Origin: Acanthosepion pharaonis
Taxonomy: Eukaryota; Mollusca; Cephalopoda; Sepiida; Sepiidae
DNA length: 64,000 bases
Direction of reading: 5' to 3'
Assembly (NCBI GenBank): GCA_903632075.3
Contig: CAHIKZ030000058.1
Coordinates: 6,415,001 to 6,479,000 of the forward strand
Position numbers and translations under genes: made by a program. Each line of letters begins with the position of its first letter. The stretch's first letter is position 1. Of the stretch, positions 56,054 to 64,000 are shown one piece after another. Under the pieces are notes generated by a model. It searched no databases, was not told where the DNA came from, and saw only the letters and a program-made list of their open reading frames with translations.

Positions 56054-56112
56054 TATATATATATATATATATATTGACAGAGAGAAAGAGATAGAGAGAG
56101 GGGGGGAGAGAA
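56054..56112. repeat. (TA)n and (GA)n tract
   Basis: TA 56054-56075, then a purine run of GA units and a G8 (56076-56112). Homopolymers follow at 56190-56208 (T) and 56232-56250 (A). Confidence 0.95.
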
Positions 56113-56974
56113 ATAATATTTCCTATATAAAACTATCCTTAAAAAAAATATTCTGTTATAATAGAGTTCCAAATATGGAAACCCCAATTTTTTTTTTTTT
56201 TTTTTTTAAATCAAAAATGGGAAAAAATAATGCAAAAAAAAAAAAAAAAATAAAGATTGATAGAATATTTAAAAAAAAGCTGGGATGGGTATTTTAGAAA
56301 TGGACTGTGTCACAATGACCTTTGTGATCCAAACATAAGATTGAATGCAATATTTCATGGCGTTGTCTTCAGTAATAATAACTTGTTCCCCATGTATATT
56401 CCTGGGGCACTTACTGCATGTGTAATCTATTTACCAAGAGAACTATTTAACCTGAGAATCAGCTTTGCAGTTTGGGTCATCTGCAGGTTGCATACCCACA
56501 AGGCTTTTATTTCTGTTACATCTTATAATCCAATCTTCACTACAACACAGTCTAGATTCCAATTTTGACATAGGCTTGGCTTCCTTCCCTATCATTTTTT
56601 GGCCAATTCTTACTTACCTGATCTCTAATGCATTTCCTAAGGGCAAAAATGTACACACTACAAACAAGGTCCAGCATAAAGCGGATGAAGTTCTTGAATT
56701 GTGGCCCAACACTGCAAAGTTTTCTTCACATGATGGAATATAACAATTTTATGGAAAGTGTCCTTTAGAAGATACAGCTTAGTTATATGCCAAATATTTC
56801 AATGTTTAGCAGCCTTTCAACTATGAAGATTTAAGAGTAAGAAAAATTGACATCTCTCTACTTTTACTCTTGTGTTCATTTATATGATACAAAGAAAAAG
56901 AAAACTATATCTACATATATAGACACAAATATCTGTGTGTATATATATATAGATATTATTACTTGAATGCTTCA

Positions 56975-57190
56975 ATGTTATTTTTAGTGGATAACCATAT
57001 TTGATTAGATGCTCCACTTATTTATTAAACAGTATATTTATTTCTTGTCTACTGGCCTGAATATTCAAGAAATCTTTTTGAAGAAAAATATGCGCTTTCT
57101 ACCAGGATTTGAACCTGCATTCTCCTTGGCAGGAGAAACCGTCATTAGTCCTGATCTGCTTTTAGACTGTCTCTGATCAAGCAAAGTTGA
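56975..57190 (-). mobile_element. SINE C, minus-strand copy
   Basis: On the minus strand: a decayed A box near 57175, GGTTTCTCCTGCCAAGGAG, ATGCAGGTTCAAATCCTGG (B box), then the body AGGCCAGTAGACAAGAAAT, ACTGTTTAATAAATAAGTGG and ATGGTTATCCACTAAAAATA. Confidence 0.65.
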
Positions 57191-57257
57191 ATTGTGCCTT
57201 ATAAATGTAAATCTTTCTCAGACTCTTGAAAAATTCATATCTACTCAGTTTTGTATC

Positions 57258-57259
<2 letters not shown>

Positions 57260-57297
<38 letters not shown>
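57260..57297. repeat. (TA)n microsatellite
   Basis: About 19 TA units. Confidence 0.95.
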
Positions 57298-57298
<1 letters not shown>

Positions 57299-57847
57299 AT
57301 TACAAAAGGCAATTATTTATGTTTGATTGAGAGGCTTGAGCTGAGGCTACATTTGCCTCCCCCAGCAGATAAGCACATGGCACCATTTCCTTTTGGGAAT
57401 ATATCTTCCACAGATATAAAAAGAAACTCTGCCTCACAGTCATGAATTTTGGAAACCCAAGACTTGCTGTTTCCTGTTTGTGGAATATATCCTTGCCTGG
57501 AACATAGATTAATCTAGCCTATGTGAATCTGGAGTCCTAAACATGGCTTCTCAGAAACACAGAAGAATCTCCATATTACGTAAGACCCTATCATTTCATT
57601 CACCTTTCATTCTGCTTTCTGTATAGATATATGTCATATTTTTCATTGTGTGGGACATGTGTAAATATGTATATATAGTTTTGTATATGACTTAGTAGTA
57701 TAAAAGTCTCTCTGAGAACAAAGCGTGTTTGTCATTTCTTTCAGTCATTTTATTCCATTTGTGAAGTATGGTGTTATATCATGGATATAATAATGCCCAT
57801 AATGGGGAAAACACAAAAAGTGAGAAATCTTTCTTCAAGGTTTTCCT

Positions 57848-57849
<2 letters not shown>

Positions 57850-57913
<64 letters not shown>
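57850..57913. repeat. (TA)n microsatellite
   Basis: About 32 TA units; one of the longest here. Confidence 0.95.
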
Positions 57914-57916
<3 letters not shown>

Positions 57917-58987
57917 TCTAAAGTAGTTTAATAGTGAACTGATAATATATCTGCAAGTATTTATGTACTTCTATGTGTACTTTTTATCAATAAACAAAGT
58001 CTTCTGAAAAAATTAAACAATGCATTACGACAGTCATTTATTTAAACAGTAGCCATCATCTATTATTTCAGATTTCAAGAGTCAGATAGAATATAACAGC
58101 ATTTTTTTGAGGATGCTGGATAACTGGTGAAACCAGTCAAGTTAAATATTTCACAAAAAGTCTTACTTGTGTATTCTTTCCATATAATAGTAAATATATC
58201 ACAGGCATTCAGAATCTTAGGAAAGTAAATTAAAATTGAAACCATATAACATTTTCAGTAATTTCAATTTGAAATTATGTCCCTTGTTTAAATGAATAAA
58301 AAACAAAAACAAACTGTATATTATATTTCAGCTTACCAAATACCTCAATTTTGCATAGATTTTTGCAAGACTTGGGAGATATTTTTTCTCTTCTTCTGAA
58401 CAAGGAAGGGGTCTTATATATGATTAAATAAATTAATGAAAATTCAAATAGTTTTTTCAAAATTGATTTTTGCTAGAGACATTTTTGTTGCCTTCAATGG
58501 CTTCCACTGATGTTAAGTATCTTTCTATTTATAGAAGTTATATTATAATTATTTGCATGTGTTGATTATCACTAAATTTAATTATTATTATTAAAGTATC
58601 ATCATTGATATATCATTGTATCTGAGAAGGGTGCAGGCAAGTAAAAATTTCTTCCTTGCCTATTCCTCTTATTTTCTTATTAAAACTCACAACTCTGTAA
58701 TTAGCAGTTAACAGACCTGAAATTATATCCTTTGGATAACCTTTTTCTTTTTGTTAATTTGTACTTAATTAAAAATTACTTGGAAACTGGTGACTGAACT
58801 GTAATGGAAATTGTTTTATTAGTGAGAGCTCTTAGTAATGGGCTAACAAAATTTGCACTATAAAGTGTTGTTTTTTGCTGTGTTATGGTAACAAACACAA
58901 ATATTGAAAACTAGATTCTTATAATACAAATGGATGGAGTTGCAAGGCTTCTGTTTTTTAGTTTTTATATTGTAGTGTCAGTTTTAA

Positions 58988-59462
58988 CCCTTTGCCAGGT
59001 CAGTTCATTTTTGTATGTACTATCCAAACGTTCATGCTTGTTTTTAGATTTATAACTATTGCAAGGCAGTTCAGCTTATTTGTCAAATAGAATGTGCTGA
59101 TAGTGTTTTACATAATAAAAACCTGTACATCACATGTGATGCACAGAACATACAAATCATGAATTATTTACACCACGTTCTGTGCATCACATGTGATGCA
59201 AAAGTTATAATCATTTCAATAAAGTGGAAAAATAGATGTCTTTCATTTGAGACCTTACATTATCAGTCAAGCATTTTGTGGTCATATATGATGAACAAAA
59301 TATTAGATTGGGCCTTTCCTCAGACATCCTGCTCAATAGTAGACTCTTTTCTTAAGCATCCTTAATTTTACCACTCTTTTAAAATCATGGCACCACATAA
59401 GATGCATGGACATGGAAATCATGTCCTGTGCATCACATATGATGCACAGGACAGGTAAAGGG
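58988..59462. mobile_element. piggyBac-like non-autonomous element
   Basis: Left end CCCTTTGCCAGGTCAGTT follows a TTAA (58984-58987). The right end, read inward, is CCCTTTACCTGTCCTGTGCA; it is followed by TGCA where TTAA would be expected. CCCTTTGCC ends and TTAA targets are usual in piggyBac relatives. Inside are three copies of a palindromic motif around GTGCATCACATGTGATGCAC: 59128-59149 and 59177-59198 as a perfect 22-bp inverted pair, and 59423-59452 as a perfect 30-bp palindrome next to the right end. No transposase frame. The decayed right target is the main doubt. Confidence 0.5.
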
Positions 59463-59589
59463 TGCATGTCTTAATTTTAAAATGATTTAGTGATTAGATA
59501 TTTAAATTGTTTTGAGGCATTGTTTGACAATTAAAATGCCAATCAGGAATATGTTAAAAAATGATGGCAATAGTACTGATTTACCAAAC

Positions 59590-59825
59590 AAGGACACATT
59601 TGGCATTCATTGATGAAGCAGCCAGTACTGCTTTCAGTTGAAATTTATAAAATCTTTATCTTAAAACAGTTTATCAGGAAAATAGTTTTTTCAAGTCTAG
59701 TAGCTGTTATCCCTATTTTTGGTAGTGATGGAGGTTTTCTTCCTAACTTTTTATTTGGAGTAGTGTGGAATGTTAACATCTTGATTATGTCATCATTTTC
59801 TCTTTGAGTTAAGTTTCCATTTGAG
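59590..59825. repeat. repeat X
   Basis: AGCAGCCAGTACTGCTTTCA, TTTATAAAATCTTTATC, GGAATGTTAACATCTTGATT and TCATCATTTTCTCTTTGAGT follow the order of 7155-7370. The last third of X is missing, and repeat Y starts about 55 bases on. Confidence 0.65.
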
Positions 59826-59879
59826 GGCTCAGTTTTGACAGAGATGAACTTTATATAGTAGCAATATTATAGCTGCTAT

Positions 59880-60300
59880 TGATATACCATTTGTTTTAAC
59901 TGTTGCATCCCCAAGTAAAGTGACAATGCTACTAGAACGCAGTAGGTTACATGGAGTGAAAGAGAATACGAAAACTTTAGTGAGTAGAAGTGAGGAAAGG
60001 ACAACAAAGGAACAGAAATCAGCTAGACAGAAGATGGCAATTGACATTGCATTTAAATTTTTGAAGATTATAAGTGGAAGGGAAGCAAGAAATCAAAAAG
60101 GTGTTGCACAGGTGAGAAGTGTGAGAAAAGAAACTATTAGAATAGAAGTGGCAGATGCATCTAGTTAGTTCAACAGTAAAATGGTAAAACCTAGTTGCCA
60201 ATCTAGTAGTAAGCTTAAATGCATGTAGTCAAGTCTCTAGAGAAATGAGCTCATCAGAAGAGTTGCAATGAAAATATTTGTAGAAAAGACAGAGGGAAGC
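59880..60300 (+). repeat. repeat Y
   Basis: AATTGACATTGCATTTAAAT, TTTTGAAGATTATAAGTGGA, GTGAGAAGTGTGAGAAAAGA, AACTATTAGAATAGAAGTGG and GAAAATATTTGTAGAAAAGA recur in the same order at 62280-62540. The open frame reading QVRSVRKETIRIEV is shared with the other copy (QVRSVRKETVGIEF). Y may therefore once have been coding, but I do not recognise it. Confidence 0.55.
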
Positions 60301-61989
60301 CATGTCACATCAGTGAGAAAGTGATTGGAACTGAGATCTCAAGTCAGGATCAATCTAATTACAGGTCCTTCTTTGAATTTTTTTCAAAAATTTCAAGATA
60401 TACAGCAGGAGCACCAAACTAGATATGGCAGCAATATTAAATGCATGGAAGAATGATAGATGTGCAAGATAGATTCTGAACAGAAAAATATTCTTGCATG
60501 ATACAGTGAGCCAACTTTCCTAATAGTAGACATAGCAATTGATTTGATATAGTTGCTCCATTTTAAATTTTTAAAAAATTTATGGCAAAATATTTTCTGA
60601 TTATTTTTTTCCAGAATAATCTCAGATTTCAGATGATACTATTCATCAATAGTCATTCATTCAAGTCATTTGCACAGTTCTCAGTGTGTGATTGTCTCTA
60701 CTCTGTCATACCTACCTATTTTTAAAAATTCTTTATGGGTCAACTTGTCGCCTTCATTATCTGATGAACTGTTTCATATTTCTGCATATTATTTACATTT
60801 AATTCAAGAAAGAAAATTCATATTTTTTTGTATTTTCCAGAAAAGAAAACCTAATGTTTCATTCTGTATAGAAAATTGATATGCTTTTTTGTTAGTTATC
60901 ATTTTTAATTTTCTATTGCCCACTAGTTAGAGTATAGCTTTCAGCCAGAATTCATGAAAATATTCTTTATTAAAGCTCCAAAAATGCCAAATAATAAAAC
61001 AAGTTATGGATACTTAGATATATTTCTTTTGTAATGTGCAAAATTTCCTGTCAAACATTTCTGGTTTTACTGGGAAAAAAAAGCATGCCAACATTTGAAT
61101 ACTGAACATTTTTTTGTATCAGATAGAAAAATTAAAAAATTTATAAATCAATTTTTAAAAATATTTATGTATATTTTTTTTCAAATGACAACTTTAAAAT
61201 TAAATCTTAAGTTAAATAAACAAAAGAATCAGTTTGTATTTGAGAAATTTGTAGAAAGCAGAAACATACTATCAAACCATGGATTTTAAATAATAAAATG
61301 CTGTTAAAATGCAAATGTTTATTTAAATAAAAAAAAAAAAAAACATGTAAAAAAGACAGCGAGATACAAACATGAAAAGAAAAATGTTCAATATGTTTTT
61401 TTTACAAGCAAAAAGTCAAAATAATTAAAAGTATTGCATTTAATTTTTTTTTGTAATATTTATAAAAGGCGAGGAAAACTATCCCCTGGAGACTATTCAC
61501 TGAACCAATATTAGAAAGCTAATAAAAAGTAAAAAACAATTTTTAAAAAAGTGTTCTTCATAAAAATGTTCTCAATTATAAAAAGAAAAATAATAAAACA
61601 AAGTAAAAAAAAACAAAAATTAGAAAAAAAAAAACCAGAGGGAAAATATTGTTCACATTCACATCAATATTTTTAAAATGAGAATTTTTATGATTATTCT
61701 TGAACTGGGACGTGTGTACATACAATGCCTTCAGCTAAAAGTTAATTAATATCCAAAGATGAATGCTACTGTGCTTTAATACCCAAAGTAACTAGCATAT
61801 AAACACTGCTGAATTTGAATAACAAAATGATAAACCCAGCTCTAGAAGATTCACCACCAAACAGATGATGTATACTTGGCAATGTGCTGGCAATTCTCCC
61901 ATATGACTACAAAAGGAGGTGAAAAAGAAAAGAAAATGGTCGAGTCTAAGTGAATTTTCAGTGGTAATGTTAATGATAATATTAGCCGT
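60301..61989. other. anonymous AT-rich DNA
   Basis: Only homopolymer A/T runs (for example A14 at 61329). Short open frames have AT-driven composition. Confidence 0.5.
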
Positions 61990-62135
61990 TTCCCTGTAAG
62001 GAAACATGTGGCATTCACTAACCAAACAGCCAATACTGCTTTAAAAATTATAAAATCTTTCTCTTAAAAAAAAATTTTCAGGAAAATATTTTTTTCCAGT
62101 CCAGTAGATGTTAAAGCTCTTTTAAATATTGATGG
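61990..62135. repeat. repeat X, first part of an interrupted copy
   Basis: CAAACAGCCAATACTGCTTT, AAAATCTTTCTCTTAAAAA and CCAGTCCAGTAGATGTTAA match X up to its middle; repeat Y then intervenes. Confidence 0.6.
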
Positions 62136-62149
62136 AATTTTTATTTTTT

Positions 62150-62545
62150 TTAAATTGATATCACCCCATTCAAGGCAGTAAAGCCAATAAGACAAGGGGT
62201 TATAGGGTGTAGAAGAACTAGGAATGGAAACATTAATAATGAGTGGGAAAAGAAAAGAGTAATGAGGAGGACAGTAGATAGTGATTGACATTGCATTTAA
62301 ATTTTTGCAGATTAAAGTTGTCCGGAAAGCAGGGAGCTGAAAGGGAGTTTCACAAGTGAGAAGTGTGAGAAAAGAAACTGTTGGCATCGAATTTACGGTT
62401 ACAGATAGCCAACTCATCTGTAAATTGATGAGATTTCCACATCATTCTAGGACTGTGCTTAAATTCATAAAGTCTATGTACCATAGTGAAGAACTCATCA
62501 AAACAATTACCATGAAAGTATTTATAGAAAAGACACAGCAGTGGG
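62150..62545 (+). repeat. repeat Y inside repeat X
   Basis: Starts ATATCACCCCATTCAAGGCA and runs through GATTGACATTGCATTTAAAT, AGAAGTGTGAGAAAAGAAAC and CATGAAAGTATTTATAGAAA. It sits between the two halves of an X copy, although Y also follows X closely at 59.8 kb. X and Y could thus be parts of one longer element with variable internal deletion. Confidence 0.55.
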
Positions 62546-62562
62546 AAAGTGACTGAATATGA

Positions 62563-62705
62563 CATATTTCCTTCCTAACCTTTTATTTGAAGTAGTATGT
62601 AATGTCAACATCTTGATTATGTCATTATTTTCTCTTTAAGTTACATGTGCTAACCATTTTAGTTGTTGCTGCTGTTGGTAGTCCTGAAGTAATGGAGTTT
62701 CTGTT
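62563..62705. repeat. repeat X, second part
   Basis: CCTTCCTAACCTTTTATTTG, GTAATGTCAACATCTTGATT and GTTGTTGCTGCTGTTGGTAG match 7300-7425. It ends in CTGTT at 62701-62705, the first copy of the solo-LTR target duplication. Confidence 0.65.
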
Positions 62706-62840
62706 TGTAGTGACACTGGCAAATTAATATGCCTAATTTGCATAAGTGCAAGAGAAAGCCTATATAACTCGTCACTGAGAATAACATGGGACGAAGACAA
62801 GCTTAGCGACTGACTAGTGCTGAACTTCGACTTCACATCA
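62706..62840 (+). mobile_element. 135-bp solo LTR with 5-bp target duplication
   Basis: The unit begins TGTAGTGACACTGGC and ends CGACTTCACATCA, i.e. TG...CA with imperfect inverted ends (TGTAGTGA and TGATGTGA). It is flanked by CTGTT on both sides (62701-62705 and 62841-62845). A TATA-box-like CCTATATAAC lies at 62759-62768, and the interior is richer in G+C and CpG than its surroundings. Removing the unit and one CTGTT restores GTTTCTGTTATTTGGTAC, as in the uninterrupted X copy (GTTTCTATTATTTGGTAC, 7430-7447). A 5-bp duplication and short TG...CA LTR fit Ty1/Copia or another small LTR retrotransposon. Confidence 0.7.
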
Positions 62841-62845
62841 CTGTT

Positions 62846-62885
62846 ATTTGGTACAATTCTTTGTTTGTGAATCTGTAGAATCATT
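62846..62885. repeat. repeat X, third part
   Basis: ATTTGGTACAATTCTTTG and TGAATCTGTAG continue X after the LTR insertion, matching 7438-7468. Confidence 0.6.
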
Positions 62886-63139
62886 TCAAAATTTTAAGGA
62901 AAATAAATGATATACCTAACTTCTCTTCGAACCATTTGCATACAAATATTAAAAGAAAGACTAATTGTTCACTTTCTTGTTCAGGAGAGCTAGACTGAGT
63001 TCTTTGCTGAGACACAAAATTCTTTCCATTGCAATGGAGGGAAATAACTGAAGATAATGTCTGCATATATGCTGTGATTCACAAAAAATGAGATGGGTTA
63101 TCATGATTTGCTATACTTTGTAGCATTTAGCAAAGTTTT

Positions 63140-63530
63140 TCACTTTATTATCATTTCCATTCTCTATTCTGCCACCCATTTAAACATGCTAGTTAAGTAG
63201 GTTACTCGCTGTTTCTCTTTGCCCTTCATTGCTTCAATGTCAAATTCTCCAAGTCCTCTTTCTTTATTATGTGTCCCAGATATTTTAGCCATTTCCTTCT
63301 GATTCTCAGTATGTGTCCTTTTTGCTTCCATTTCCCTTAAAACGTTGTTGTTGTTTGCTTCTTCTGTTTATGGTATCCTCAGCATCCTTCTGTAGAACCA
63401 CATCTTTGTCATCTCATCCCCTCTTCATCTGGGAGGAAATTGTTCAGCTTTCACTGCCATATAGGAAGATTGATATTTCATAGCAGCTTGGCATGAGTAC
63501 CTTCATTATATAAAATTTTTCTCTAAAACC
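63140..63530 (-). pseudogene. LINE 3' end, minus-strand copy
   Basis: On the minus strand: decayed LLYGSES-type sequence near 63460, then WFYRRMLRIP-like codons near 63390 (CTACAGAAGGATGCTGAGGA), KMxAKRTHTENQKE-like near 63310, HNKERGLGEFDIEAMKGK near 63250, then KQRVTYLTSMFKWVAE near 63190. This is the same series of blocks as at 28230-28790; the final 3' end beyond 63140 is missing. Confidence 0.7.
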
Positions 63531-63916
63531 TATCTCTACCTGTTAGTGTTAATTATATTTATTTCAGAAATGAGATGATACATTTTAATGCGACAGTTTT
63601 TTGCAAACAGCAATTTAAGAGGTATATATATGATATTTTACATTCTGTGAAGAAGATGTAAAAAATATTTTGCAAGAGAAAATATATTTATTCTTCAAAA
63701 TTCTTTATGCAAACAAAAAAATTAATATTTTAGGAAATATCAATTTTACTTTATTAGGATATATTAAACTATTAATTTTATCTTTCCTTTAGAAATCAAA
63801 TTGTCAATAGAATTTTAAAAAAAATTCATATCTTCTAAACTAAATTAAATTATGTCATGAATGATTAAAAGTTAAATGGTATTGGCTTAAATTTTAATGT
63901 CAAGCTCAAAATTGAT

Positions 63917-63939
63917 GGCGGTGGTGGTGGTGGGGGGGA
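63917..63939 (+). repeat. (GGT)n / G-rich tract
   Basis: GGCGGTGGTGGTGGTGGGGG with two more G. It has enough GG steps for a two-tetrad G-quadruplex on the plus strand, but no gene is next to it. Confidence 0.8.
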
Positions 63940-64000
63940 GAATAAAACTATCTAAAGAGATCAGATGGATTTTCAAGTGATTTTAAGAGTCTGATGGAAC

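Noticed and set aside
1..64000. CRISPR array, bacterial operon or phage
   Set aside because: No regularly spaced direct repeats, no ribosome-binding sites with long adjacent frames; base composition and repeats are those of an animal nuclear genome.

Overview
The window looks like gene-poor nuclear DNA from a large, AT-rich, repeat-laden invertebrate genome. I favour a mollusc, most likely a coleoid cephalopod. The grounds are about 35 long (TA)n tracts, several families of tRNA-headed SINEs, non-LTR retrotransposon ends, Tc1 and mariner fossils, a Ty3/Gypsy integrase relic, and almost no convincing coding exons. The organism call is inference. There is no bacterial-type gene organisation, and most short open frames are chance frames, many of them reading through (TA)n as Tyr-Ile.

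Layout. 1-12.8 kb: SINEs on the minus strand, two Tc1-like elements (one inserted cleanly into a LINE reverse-transcriptase frame), a hAT-type terminus, and clusters of (TA)n tracts with fold-back modules. 13-22 kb: an unnamed dispersed repeat (family V), a 440-bp fold-back, a mariner fossil lacking its catalytic core, a probable solo LTR and a 29-bp minisatellite. 23-30.5 kb: a terminal-inverted-repeat MITE, an RTE-like LINE 3' end, SINEs, a 25-bp minisatellite, and a second LINE 3' end split by a SINE dimer flanked by a 17-bp target duplication. 31-43 kb: mostly anonymous AT-rich DNA with palindromes, hairpins, a CpG-rich 130-bp island between two (TA)n tracts and a perfect 26-bp hairpin. 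44-50 kb: three copies of a SINE whose 5' end is 5S rRNA-derived, a long mariner fossil and a LINE 3' end. 50-64 kb: one possible exon, a large fold-back, the Gypsy integrase relic, a piggyBac-like element, and a mosaic of two unnamed repeats (X and Y) split by a 135-bp solo LTR with a perfect 5-bp target duplication.

Nothing here works together as a pathway. What links the parts is transposition. LINE 3' ends, including an RTE-like one, are present alongside SINEs that would need such machinery. SINE families share interchangeable modules (a 5S head, a tRNA head, a common core, different tails). Many (TA)n tracts sit exactly at the edge of a dispersed module. The observation I rate highest is the 5S-tRNA composite SINE, with five copies all on the same strand, and its core shared with a second SINE that has a different 3' domain.
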